In this document: positions 34,292 to 45,747 of the stretch, piece by piece
Position numbering within the stretch: the stretch's first letter is position 1
How the letters are laid out: the number at the start of each line of letters is the position of its first letter
Assembly: GCA_025506515.1 (NCBI GenBank)
Contig: CM046442.1
Span: 8,492,596-8,556,595, forward strand
DNA from: Flaveria trinervia
Lineage: Eukaryota; Streptophyta; Magnoliopsida; Asterales; Asteraceae
Direction of reading: 5' to 3'
DNA length: 64,000 nt
Program-made: the position numbers and the translations under genes
The notes under the pieces: model-generated
Database searches by the model: none
Told to the model about the DNA's origin: nothing
Seen by the model: the letters and a program-made list of their open reading frames with translations, nothing else

Positions 34292-35752
34292 TGTAACACC
34301 CGGTTATTTATCTCTTTTGAAGCCGACGAATGGAGAAAAAGAAATAAAGTCCAAAGTCAAGGGACCAAACTCACCAACGAGAGAAAGTTAGGGAAGTGGG
34401 AGTATTTAAGGGAGAGGGCAACCCTTACCCTCTCCCCACACCCACCAAAATCAGCCAAAGAAAGAGGAGAAGAGAGAAAGAAGAGAAAAAGAAGAAAAAG
34501 TTGGTTCGGGTTGGTTCGAGTGGCCAAAATTGTTGAGAAGCGAGTCAAATCGAAGCTCTACTCGTTCTGGTCGCTTGTGTGAGTTCTAGGACCTCTCCTT
34601 TAAACGTTTTTGAATGATTTGGGACTGGAAAACATCTAAAAATCAGGTTTTTTGAATGTCCGTATGTTTGACCCATTTGTGTATGTGTGTGTATGATGCG
34701 TTTGAGTCTTGATTGTGAGCTTGTGTGTACTTGAATGGTGTCGTGGTATGCATCCCTAAGGTTTAGGATTGTTGATTTGGGCTTAAAATGGGTCTAGATG
34801 AGTTTGGAGGCTGAAAACCCTCGGCTGCAGTCAGGATGAACTGCATTCTGTATCAGCTAGGGCTAGGCGACCGACTGGAGGTCGAATGGAGGCCATACGA
34901 CCAAATGAGGTGTGTTTGGGGTCCATTCACACGATTGGGTTCATTTACACGATTGAGGGTCCATTCGCACGATTGAAGTGCCAGTCGCATGGAGGTCATG
35001 CGATTGAAGGTCCAGTCGCATGAGTGTTCATCCTCATTAACTCCATTCGCATGAGGTCCATCCGCATTAGTTTATTCGCACGATTGGGTGATCATTCGCA
35101 TGAGTGTTCATCCACATTGGTTCATTCGCATGATGTTCATTCGCATGGAGGCCATGCGACTGAAGGGTGTCCATAAGCCTGAATAGGGCTGTTGCACCTG
35201 AGGAAAGTGTAGTTTGACTTCTGACTTTCGGGGAAAGTGCAGATGTAAGTTTTGACGTAAGATTCCCGTAAGTTCATGTAAGATGATGATTGAGGCCTTA
35301 GAGAGAATGTTGGCATGATGATGATGTTGCACATTTATGCATGTTATGTATGTATGACGTTGCCCTGTATGATGTTGATGATTGTGTAGTTATGTTCCTT
35401 GTTATGATGTATGTTTATCTTTCCGTGGCTTTACATGTTATGTTAATGAATGAACCGAAACTATTATGTAATGTAAAGCGAAAGATAATGAAAGAGAAAC
35501 ATGATAAATGAATGCATGCATTAATGTACGAATGAATGTAAGAAGGCTTGCAAGTAAATGTATGGAGGTGCACACCCTATGAAGGTGTTAGCTCAACGGT
35601 GAGTGGGTTAACTACCCCGAAGGATGCACACTGGCGTCCAATCTTTGTTATTGACCATATGAATGGGATCCTTGCCGCTTGTCCTAGGTGCTAGAGTCAG
35701 CTTAGTGCACAATGTACGAGGTCTATGAAAGACCTCAGGCTCAGTTACCCGC
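34292..35752 (+). mobile_element. 3' LTR of family B, first part
   Basis: It starts TGTAACACCCGGTTATTTATC and holds the TATA/hairpin (about 34398-34439), a predicted leader donor CTTGT|GTGAGTTCTAGG after 34578, and a motif array (34865-35180). It breaks at CCCGC (35748-35752), where the family A element is inserted, and resumes at 45089. Confidence 0.9.
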
Positions 35753-37927
35753 TGTAAGGCCCCGTTCCCGGAGACCTCACAGTTGGTCATTCAAGCATTA
35801 AATACCTTAAAACATTATAATTATACAAACTTAAGCAGTGGAATCATTTTAACAAAAACATTCATTTTATAAAAGACTGTTGTTAAGCAATACATCATCA
35901 TTATCTGTTTACAAAAGAATTGTTTTAACGCATTACAAAACAACAACAACACAGAATACGAATGGATGTCAGTCTTTCCCTGGCGAGTAGCTTCACCCTC
36001 GTGCCATCCTCAGCAATAATTACCTGCCAACTGAAAATGTATAAAAGTCAGTGTTGCTGAGTGAGTTCTAGTTTTAAAAGTAATAAAATACTTTCTATAT
36101 GTTGTATAAGAAATACTCTTTTCTGTAAAATACAACTCTGTACTGTATATGCGAGCACGCATTAACTATATGAACAAATAATGTTCGTTCTCGTTAATGT
36201 ATGCCTTGTCTGTTCTGTAAACTTTTATCTTTATCTTTCACTTTCTGTATGGACCAATGAACAATACCCCAACTATATGCGTGATGGAAAACGGTGTTGG
36301 GCCATCTATATCCCTCGAAAGGGTCAACTGTATCCCTCGAAAGGTCAACTATATCCCTCGAAGGGTCAACTGTATCCCTCGAAAGGTCAACTGTATTCCT
36401 CGAAAGGGTCAACTCTATCCCTCGAAAGGGTAAACTCTATCCCTCGAAAGGGTCAACTGTATCCCTCGAAAGATCAACTATATCCATCGAAAGGGTCAAC
36501 TGCATACTGTGTACAAGGCTGACCCAATCACCCAGGCATGCTGCAAAGGTCCGGGTCTCGTGTGCAATATGGGGTAGCTAACCCGCGCACGGTCGAGCTA
36601 ACGACAACATGGCCATGCCACTCATGTAAGCTTGCAAAACTTGTTAACATTTTATTAATGTTGCTCTTCTTTTCTTTATTGCTCTTTCACTTTATTATTA
36701 CGATATACCTTACGTTACGATAATAACATACCACGTAAAGTCACATACTATAAGTAATAATATTAATAGCAATAACAATAATAAGGACAATCATAACTAT
36801 GCATGAAACATCATCTTAAATAAGCTCTAGTCAACCTCGGTCAAAAACCCTAAAGCACATACTCCCAGAAAATTCTTTAAAAATTTCTAAGTGCTTAGGC
36901 GCTTGGGCACTATTTAGGCGCATGAGCCCTGTTTGGGCGTTTCATCACTATGTAGGCACATCTGCCAACACTTAATCATTTTATCACTTAGGCCGCATGA
37001 ACTATTCAGGCGCATGGGCACTATTCGTGTGTATGAACACTTAGACGCATTGATTGTTCAGACGCATGGACACTTAGGCGCATGAGCCACATGGACGCAT
37101 GGGCAGTATTGGGGCGCATGGCCCTACAGTTAGTCGTCCGGCTATTTTCTAGGCGCATGGACCACTGTTCAGGCGCATGGACTATACTTAAACATTTCTA
37201 AGGTAATCCTAGGAGCATGGGCTACTATTTACGCGCATGGATTACACTTAAATCTTTCTAAGGCATTTTCAGGCGCATGGGCCTTATCTAGGCGCATGGA
37301 CCTTGTGTGTAATATGTTTCTAGTATGTTTTCAAACCAAATCATCGAACCCATCTGTTCTAAGCTTAATGTGCTATTCTAAACATGAACAACCTATAAGC
37401 ATTCAAGAATCAACATCCAATCATGCACATTACATACGGTAACATACATAAGCTTTGAAAATCAGTTTAATACATTTTCAGCCCCAAAGATAGTTTAAAA
37501 CAAGTAAAAAAACCGGGGTCTAGAACTCACTTGATGCAACTTGGGGGTTTTCCTCATTTCTAACCCTTTGCAACTGAGTTCAAACGCCTAAAAACAACAC
37601 CAAACACACACACCCGAGCACATACACAAACACATAAGCACATAAGCATAACGGGGATAAAACCCGTCATAAACATTTAAAAACCACGAATTCTTACCTT
37701 GAATTCGACTTCTCTTCTTTTTTTTCTTTAGCCGAGAGTTTCCCCTGCTCTCTCTAAAACCGAAAAAATGGTGATGTGAAGTGAGGGTGGGCGGCCATGC
37801 CCACCTTTACACTAACTTTTTCAAAAATTTGTCCTTTTGGACACTTTTAGTCCCTCCACTTGGACTTTATTGCTTTTCTTTCATTTATTCTTCATGTCTT
37901 GTCTTTTTAAAATAACCGGGTGTTACA
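35753..37927 (-). mobile_element. 3' LTR of the family A element (left, inverted)
   Basis: 2175 bp between TGTAAGGCCCCGTTCCC and AACCGGGTGTTACA. It has nine units of the 22-bp repeat (36306-36500) and a CATGCGCC array (36897-37312). Its first 1.3 kb is the part duplicated at 30973-32268. Confidence 0.9.
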
Positions 37928-37965
37928 AGTCCACCCCCTTATATAGGTTTCGTCCCTGAAACAAG

Positions 37966-38556
37966 TTATTCCTTGAACAGATGAGGATAATGCTGCCTCA
38001 TCTCCTCCTCAGTCTCCCATGTAGACTCGGATCCCTTCTTGTGCTTCCACTATACACGCACAAGAGGAACCACTTTATTTCTCAGCCTCTTCTTTTTATG
38101 ATCGATGATTGCCACTGGTTGCTCAACATAATTGAGCCTTTCATTTACTTCGATATCATCTAGTGGAATAATCATGTCTTCATCAGCTATACACTTTCTT
38201 AGATGAGACACATGGAATGTCGGGTGAATCCCACTTAACTCGTATGGTAATTCCAATCTATAGGCCACCGCTCCTACTTGAGTAATGATGCGGAAAGGGC
38301 CTATATATCATGGGCTCAACTTGCCCCGCTTCCTAAATCAGATAATACCCTTCCAAGGTGAGACCTTCAACATAACCCGGTCACCCACCTGGAACTCGAT
38401 CGGTTTGCGTCGTCTATCGGCATACGACTTCTGCCTATCTTTAGCTGCCTTCATGAAGGCTTTAATCTTTTCAAGCTTCTCAGTCGTAGCCTCGATTACC
38501 TCGACGCTCCCCAATTCCTTCTGACCAATATCACCCCAAAAACGGGTGTTCTGCAT
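37966..38556 (-). pseudogene. pol: pol C-terminus: integrase tail and chromodomain-like end
   Basis: The integrase C-terminal region (VGDRVMLKVSPWKG near 38350) is followed, after a frameshift, by ELPYELSGIHPTFHVSHLRK (about 38200-38250) and a chromodomain-like end (KKRLRNKVVPLV), then stops and a tail that ends at 37966. This tail arrangement is typical of Del/Tekay chromoviruses. Confidence 0.75.
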
Positions 38557-39180
38557 CTCCTACCGTATAGCATCTCGTATGGTTGCATGCCAATGCTGGC
38601 ATGATAGCTATTGTTGTACGAGAATTTAGCTAACGGTAAGTGGTCATCCCAACTTCCCCTAAAATCAATCACACATGCCTGAAGCATGTCTTCCAGTGTC
38701 TGAATGGTCCTTTCTGACTGACCATCAGTTTGGGGATGATAAGCCGTGCAAATATGTAACCTCGTCCCCATAGCATCGTGGAATTTCTTCCAGAATTTAG
38801 ATGTAAATCGGGTGTCACGATCAGACACAATGGACACCGGCACACCATGACAAGTTACAATCTCCTTGATAAACATGTCAGCCAACCTCTCGGATGAATA
38901 TGTCTCGCGGATCGATAGGAAGTGAGCACTCTTCGTCAAACGGTCAACAATCACCCATATGGCATCGTACCCCTTCAAAGTACGTGGTAGCTTTGTAATG
39001 AAATCCATGGTGATGTGTTCCCACTTCCATTCTGGTATATCCAAAGGTTGGATCTTCCCATACGGCTTCTGATGTTCAGCCTTCACTTGTAAACAAGTAA
39101 GGCACTTACTCACATACTCCACCACATCACGCTTCATACCCGGCCACCATAATCTTTCTTTATATCATGATACATCTTTG
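38480..39180 (-). pseudogene. pol: Integrase of the family A element
   Basis: The end of the HHCC zinc finger (CLTCLQVKAEH) is followed by the catalytic core: Asp in ITMDFITKLP, Asp in SDRDTRF and Glu in QSERTIQTLEDML. Most of it is one open frame (39137-38496), the best preserved part of this pol; frameshifts bound it on both sides. It would insert the cDNA copy into chromosomes. Confidence 0.85.
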
Positions 39181-39439
39181 TGCCACCAGGATGAATGGAG
39201 TATCGAGTCTTGTGAGCTTCATCCAAAATCCTCACACGTAGATCCCTGAAACGAGGTATCCACACCCGTCCAAATCAAGTTTTTACACAAGTGTGTTTTC
39301 ACCCAATTCCCCAACCAGGCATCTCATTCTTTCAGAGTTTAGATGATCTTCTTTTAATGCCTCATCTTGAAACTCCTTGACTTGCTTCATTACATCAGAG
39401 GTCATGATCAGTTGATATGCTTTCACCCGGAGTGGCTCG

Positions 39440-39850
39440 GGCCTCTCCTTTGGCTTTGCCTAGATGATAATGGATCTCACAATCATAATATTTTATGAGC
39501 TCCAACCATCTTCTCTGCCTCATGTTCGGATCTTTTTACTCGAAGAAGTACTTCAAGCTCTTGTGGTCAGTGAAAATGGTGCACTTCGTCCCATACAGAT
39601 AGTGCCTCCAATCTTGGTGCAAAGACCACGGCTGCTAGCGCCAAGTCATGAGTAGGGTAGTTGACCTTATGAACTTTCAACTGTCGGGATGCATAGGCTA
39701 TAACCTTCCCTCTTTGCATTACACACATCCCAACCCCGAGTAAGAAGCATCTGAATATACCACCAATTCCACGCTTCCTTCGGGTAATGACAAGACAGGA
39801 GCTTGAGTCAACCTCACCGTTAACTCCTCGAACGCCTGTCTTGGGGTTGA
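39440..39850 (-). pseudogene. pol: RNase H of the family A element
   Basis: Translated fragments on the minus strand include a YPTHDLAL-type motif, then TDHKSLKYFFE followed by a stop, and RRWLELIKYYDCEI. They are typical of Ty3/gypsy RNase H but are spread over several frames. Confidence 0.75.
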
Positions 39851-40740
39851 CCCCATATAAACTTTACCATTTCCTTCGGGTCAACTTGGTCAGTGGAAAA
39901 GAGATCTTGGAAAAGTCCTGAATGAACCTTCGATAATACCCCGCTAACCCCAAGAAACTACGAATCTCGGATGGCGTCTTTGGAGACTTCCTATTGCATC
40001 AGAGCCTCCACCTTAGCAGGGTCTACATAATATCCCCTTGGGATTTTTCACGTGACCTAAGAATTGAACTTCGCGTAACCAGAATGCGCACTTGGAGAAT
40101 TTGGCGTACAACTTCTCCCTTCTAAGGTCTCTAACACCTCCTGAATGTGATCGACATGCTCCGACTCGCTCTTCGAATAAATCAGGATATCATCAATAAA
40201 CACAATTACTGATTTATCTAACATTGGCCGACACACTCGATTCATCAGGTCCATAAAAGCAGCTGGCGCATTAGTCAGACCAAATGACATAACAAAAAAT
40301 TCATAGTGATCGTAGCGCGTGCGAAAAGCTGTCTTAGGGATATCCTGCTCCTTCACCTTCAGTTGATGGTAACCAGATCGAAGATCTATCCTTGAAAACC
40401 AACTGGCACCTTAAAGCTGGTCAAACAGATCATCTATTCTTGGTAGGGGTATCGGTTCTTCACCGTCAACTTGTTCAGCTCTCGGTAGTCAATGCACATC
40501 TCATACTACTATCTTTCTTCTTCACAGACAGGCCCGGAGCACCCCAGGGAGAGATACTCAGCCTAATAAACCCCTTATCGAGCAGGTCTTGCAACTGCTC
40601 CATCAGTTCTTTCATTTCTATGGGAGCTAACCAATACGGTGCTTTGGCAACAGGTGAGCAGCACCGGGTATCAGATCAATTTGGAACTCAATTTCGCGAT
40701 CCGGTGGCACGCCTGGTAAGTCTTCCGGGAATACGTCTGG
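39850..40740 (-). pseudogene. pol: Reverse transcriptase of the family A element
   Basis: The open part (40356-40057) has the fingers/palm motif SFGLTNAPAAF and the catalytic FIDD box at 40189-40200 (VFIDDILIYS). Flanking parts are recognisable but frameshifted many times, so no active enzyme can be made from this copy. Confidence 0.85.
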
Positions 40741-40744
40741 AAAG

Positions 40745-42498
40745 TCACACACAACTGGTACAATCGAATAGTTGTGGTGTTGGCGCGTCCACATCCTTTA
40801 CGTAGGCCAAGTAGGCACTACATCCACATCTCATGCACTTTCCCACCACCGCCATCGAAATTATCTTCGGGATCATAGTAACGCGATCTCCATAAATCAT
40901 AACCAAACTCCCATCTGACGCAACTAATAGAATCATCTTCATGCGACACACGATGTTTGCTTCATAGGTTGCTAACCGGTCCATCCCTAGTACTACATCA
41001 AATCCACCTAGGGGTATCACGTGTAGTCTAGCAGCAAACCTATGGCCCTCTAGTTCTATGGCACAGTCCTCTATCATATCAATAATTCTAGTGGACTTAC
41101 CAATAGCAGTTTCTACATCGAATGGTGCACTGACCTTGCTACTACTAACTAGCAACTTGGCACAGAAAGTAGTGGAAGTAAAACTCCTGCTAGCACCGGG
41201 ATCAAACAATACAGAGGCACAAGTTTGGTTTACTAGAAACATACCTGACACAACATCGGGATCAGCTCTGGCTTCCTCTCGGGTCATAGTGTAAGCTCTA
41301 GCACTTGCCCTCTGCCCTCCTTCCCCCGGCTTCTTCTTCTCTGCTCCAGAGCTCTCCGCCCTCGGCTTCTTACAGTCTCTAGCGATGTGGCTAGGTTGGC
41401 CACACCTGAAGCATACGTTCATCCCCATCCTGCACTCACCAGTATGCTCCCTCCCACATTTGTCACACCTCCTCAGCCCTGATCCAGATGTGACCACACG
41501 TCGGTCACCCACCTTTGCCACCTTATTGTTTGGAGCGATTCTACCATGTCCAAACCGTTTCCCATTCCAGTTCTGGCTACCACCATCCTTCTTATTCACC
41601 TCAGCCACCACCACCTCATGCTCATCATATAATATGCTAGCTAAGTCAACCGCCGACCTAAAAGTGCTCGGCCGGGAGGTGATCATATGCCTACGGATAT
41701 CCGCCGGAAGCCCCTGGATGTATCTCTTAATTTCATGACAGTGGTGTCACTTGATTGGGCACCAACCGCGCCTTCATTAAATTTGGTGGTGTACTGCTGG
41801 TGTGTCATCGTTCCCGCCTCCAGCTGCAAGAAATCTCTTTCTACCTGTCCATCTCCCTGTGAGGACAGAATTCCTCAATCACTAACTTCTTCAATTCAGG
41901 CCATCTCATTCTCCTAATGGCCCTGCTACCCTCGGCTGGGACAATGTTGTCCCACCAGCACAAAGCCGAGTCCACAAAAAAGAGTGGGTAGCGAATTTCA
42001 CCTTCTGATCTTCACGACATTCACTGATATCGAGGACAACCTCCATTTCCCTCACCCACCGGTGAGCAGCTGCAGCTGTGCCACTTCCATCGAAAGTAGG
42101 GGGCTTGCATCTCATAAACGCCCCATAGTTACAGCCTCTAGTCGTCTCTGGCGCAGGCTCCTCTTCTTCCTCCTCCTCATCAGAGAGAACCGTTTCCGGC
42201 TCTGGTTGTTCTCGTCCTCCGAGGACCTGTTCCGCTCCTTTCTTTTCCCATCCCTTACGGCCTTGATCACTTCGCTCATTACAGATGGTAGAATCGTCTG
42301 CATGACCTGGTGAACCTCTTCCACCACAGCCACCTTTACTGAGGCTCTCAGATTGGCGCTCTCGTCGCCACCCTCCGGATGAGGGGTCTTTGGTTCTTCA
42401 TGAACCACTTTCTCGACTCTAGGTCTATCTCTCTTGGGTCGCGGAGCAGCACCGTGACCTGCACCACGAGAGGCTTTTGAAGATCTACCGCCAGCCAT
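40745..42498 (-). pseudogene. gag: gag and protease of the family A element
   Basis: Starts MAGGRSSKASRGAG at 42498, matching the family B gag. Frameshifts near 42250, 42110 and 41910, and stops near 41700-41900, break the capsid region. The last open frame (41686-40745) carries a CXXC pair, the zinc knuckle CFRCGQPSHIARDC (41372-41413), and then a protease with FDPGAS at 41189-41206, where Ser or Thr usually stands in place of Pro, and LGMDRLA. Gag and protease are in one frame here. Confidence 0.85.
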
Positions 42499-42832
42499 CC
42501 ACTAATAGCACACTATAAGATTCAAACACTAACGTGGTCATTCAAGGTAACACTCAGTTTATGTCAAGTATAGTAAGTTCCTAATTACAGTGGCCAATTG
42601 TGATTAGCCACTTACTTTACGCTTCATACCCCAAGCATCTCCTATCCTGACTTAATCAATATCTAAATCTACTAAGAGCATATAATCAAATAGCATGCGC
42701 ACATAATACCGGTTAACTTAAGAAAAGACACTTGATGGCACGTAGCATCTCGGGCTGACATCCCTCCATTTGTCCCATTTTCAGTTTAAGTTTAGGTTAT
42801 AAAATTTATTTAACCCAATTCTCTTAAACTTT

Positions 42833-42846
42833 GGCTCTGATACCAA
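42833..42846 (-). other. Primer-binding site of the family A element (complement)
   Basis: GGCTCTGATACCA lies next to the inverted LTR start TGTAAGGCCCC at 42849. It is the same initiator Met primer as in family B. Confidence 0.88.
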
Positions 42847-43389
42847 CTTGTAAGGCCCCATTCCCGGAGACCTCACAGTTGGTCATTCAAGCATTAATAC
42901 CTTAAAAACATTACAATTATACAAACTTAAGCAGCGGAATCATTTTAACAAAAACCATTCATTTCATTAAAAGACTGTTGTTAAGCAATACATCATCATT
43001 ATCGGTTTACAAAAGAATTGTTTTAACGCATTACAAAACAACAGCAACACAGAATACGAATGGATGTCAGTATTTCCCTGCCGAGTAGCTTCACCCTCGT
43101 GCTATCCTCAGCAATAATTACCTGCCAACTGAAAATGTATAAAAGTTAGCGTTGCTGAGTGAGTTCTAGTTTTAAAAGTAATAAAATACTTTGTAATACT
43201 ATTTTCTGTAAAATACAACTCTGTACTGTATATGCGAGCACGCATTAACTATATGAACAAATAATGTTCGTTCTTGTTACTGTATGCCTTGTCTGTTCTG
43301 TAAACTTTTGTCTTTATCTTTCACTTTCTTTATGGACAAATGAGCAATACCCCAACTATATGCGCGATGGAAAACGGGTGATGGGCCAT

Positions 43390-43655
43390 CTATATCCCTC
43401 GAAACGGTCAACTGTATCCTTGAAAGGGTCAACTGTATCCCTCGAAAGGGTCAACTGTATCCCTCGAAAGGGTGAACTGTATCCCTCGAAAGGGTCAACT
43501 GTATCCCTCAAAAGGGTCAACTGTATCCCTCGAAAGGGTCAACTCTATCCCTCGAAAGGGTCAACTCTATCCCTCGAAAGGGTCAACTCTATCCTCGAAA
43601 GGGTCAACTCTATCCCTCGAAAGGGTCAACTATATCCCTCGAAGGGTCAACTGCA
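43390..43655. repeat. 22-bp tandem repeat, twelve units
   Basis: Same unit as at 31540. Two units have lost one base. This is the longest array of the family in the window. Confidence 0.9.
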
Positions 43656-44946
43656 TACTGTGTACAAAGCCGACCAATCACCCAGGACATGCTGTAAAGG
43701 TCCGGGTCTCGTGTGCAATATGGGGTAGCTAACCCGCACACGGTCGAGCTAACGGCAACATGGCCGTGTCACTCCTATAAGCTTGCAAGACTTGTTAATA
43801 TTTTTATTAATATTCCTCTTCTTTTTTTATTGCTTTTTCACTTTATTATTACGATATACTTTACGTTACGATAATAAACATACCACGTAAAGTCACATAC
43901 TATAAGTATAATATTAATAGCAATAACAATAATAAGGAACAATCATAACTATGCATGAAACATCATCTTAAATAAGCCCTAGTCAACCTCGGTCAAAAAC
44001 CCTAAAGCACAGACTCCTAGAAAATTCTTTAAAAATTTCTAAGTGCTTAGGCGCTTGGGCACTATTTGGGCGCATGAGCCCTGTTTGGGCGTTTCATCAC
44101 TATGTAGGCGCATCAGCCAACACTTAATCATTTTATCACTTAGGTGCACGAACTATTCAGGCGCGTGGGTACTATTCGTGCGTATGAACACTTAGACACA
44201 TGGGTTATTCGGACGCATGGACACTTAGGCGCATGAGCCATTTGGGCGCATGGGCACTATTGGGGCGCATGGCCCTACACTTAGTCGTCCGCCTAACATT
44301 TCTAGGTGCATGGACCATTGTTCAGGCGCATGGACTATACTTAAACATTTCTAAGGTAATCCTAGGCGCGTGGGTTCTGTTTAGGCACATGGATTACACT
44401 TAAATCTTTCTAAGGCATTTTCAGGCGCATGGGCCTTCTCTAGGCGCATGGACCTTCTGTGTAATATGTTTCCAGTATGTTTTCAAACCCAATCATCAAA
44501 CCCATCTGTCTAAGCTTAATGTGGCTATTCTAAACATGAACAACCTATAAGCATTCAAGAATCAACATCCAATCATGCACATTACATACGAGTAAACATA
44601 CATAAGCTTTGAAAATCATTTTAATACATTTTTAGCCCCAAAGATAGTTTAAAACAAGTAAAAAAACTGGGGTCTAGAACTCACCTGATGCAACTTGGGG
44701 GTTTTCTTCCTTTCTAACCCTTTGCAATTGTGTTCAAACGCCTAAAAACAACACCAAACACACATACCCGAGCACATACACAAACACATAAGCACATAAG
44801 CATATAACCGTGATAAAACCCGTCATAAACATTTAAAAACCACGAATTCTTACCTTGAATTCGACTTCTCTTCTTCTTCTTTTTCTTCAGCCGAGAGTTT
44901 CCCATGCTCTTTCTCTAAAACCGAAGAAATGGTGATGTGAAGTGAG

Positions 44947-44972
44947 GGTGGGCGGCCATGCCCACCTTTATA
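44947..44972 (-). promoter_or_regulatory. TATA box and hairpin, family A 5' LTR
   Basis: On the minus strand TATAAAGG overlaps GGTGGGC, a six-base loop and GCCCACC. The seven-pair stem is perfect here too. Confidence 0.6.
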
Positions 44973-45088
44973 CCAACTTTTTCAAAGATTTGTCCTTTTG
45001 GGCACTTTTAGTCACTCCACTTGGACTTTATTGCTTTTGTTTCATTTATTCTTCATGTTTTGTCTTTTTAAAATAACCAGGTGTTACA

Positions 45089-45742
45089 CCCACTTTGTGC
45101 ATAATGTTCGGGGTATAGCATAAGGTATTGATCTGGAACGGAAGAGAAAAGACAAATGGTGAATGTACTTGCCCAAGGTACTGGAGTCAGCTCCGTGCCC
45201 AATGTTCGAGGTCTATGAAAGACCTCAGGCCTATTACCCGCTTCGTGCACAATGTTCGGGGTAATGTACATGTCACTGGAAGTAATGAATGAAGGAATGA
45301 AAGTAAGTATGTATGAAGTAATGAAAGTTAACGTATGAATGATGAAGATAATAATGATGTTATCTGTATATGTATGATGTATGATCGCATGAATGTAAAG
45401 TATGGTTTTAACATGAGATAAGTATGTTTTATTTGTAAAACTAGAACTCACTCAGCAATGCTGATTTTGATGTGTTTCAAGTTGGCAGATAATGATTGCT
45501 GAGGATGGCACGGGTGGCTACTCAGCTCTTTTGGGATGAAATTCTTTTGATTAATGTTTTTGCATTGTAATGCGAACAAGCTATTTTGTAATGAATTTGT
45601 ATTAACTTGCAAAAGAATTTGTAATGATATGAAAAGTTATTTTGTCATTTCCGCTGCGATATTTTATGGAAATTATAGGTAATTATATATTTTATGTGCG
45701 ATGAATGACTAACTGTAAGCGTCCCGGGAACGGGACCTTACA
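45089..45742 (+). mobile_element. 3' LTR of family B, second part
   Basis: It resumes at CTTTGTGCATAATGTTCGGG after the family A insertion and ends CGGGAACGGGACCTTACA. The acceptor region reads GTTTCAAGTTGGCAG, so the CAG of other copies has become AAG. Confidence 0.9.
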
Positions 45743-45747
45743 ATGCC

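Larger units (their letters stand above)
35753..45088 (-). mobile_element. Full-length family A Ty3/gypsy element, minus strand
   Basis: 9336 bp with LTRs at 35753-37927 and 42849-45088, primer site complement at 42833-42846, polypurine tract complement just right of 37927, and gag-pol between. The flanks CCCGC (35748-35752) and CCCAC (45089-45093) form the target duplication with one transition. It lies inside the 3' LTR of the family B element, so it is the younger of the two. The integrase and the pol C-terminus look like the Tekay/Del chromovirus group, a moderate-confidence placement. Confidence 0.9.
42849..45088 (-). mobile_element. 5' LTR of the family A element (right, inverted)
   Basis: 2240 bp. 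Twelve units of the 22-bp repeat (43390-43655), a CATGCGCC array (44047-44455), consensus donors (CAAG|GTAAGAATTC; CATCAG|GTGAGTTC) on the minus strand near 44853 and 44682, and the clearest TATA box of the family, TATAAAGG (complement of 44965-44972), overlapping the hairpin at 44947-44966. Confidence 0.9.
28211..45742 (+). mobile_element. Family B Ty3/gypsy element, gag-only, with a nested family A element
   Basis: The order is 5' LTR (28211-32671, enlarged by a copied segment), primer site (32675), gag (33020), polypurine tract (34278), and a 3' LTR split by a family A insertion (34292-35752 and 45089-45742). The flanks ACGCT (28206-28210) and ATGCC (45743-45747) agree at three of five bases and differ by C/T changes, so the target duplication is decayed or absent. 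With gag but no pol it is a non-autonomous, TR-GAG-like derivative that would depend on a related element's pol. Confidence 0.75.

Noticed and set aside
28206..45747. ACGCT/ATGCC as a proven target duplication of the family B element
   Set aside because: Only three of five bases agree. Two C/T changes could explain it, but chance cannot be excluded.
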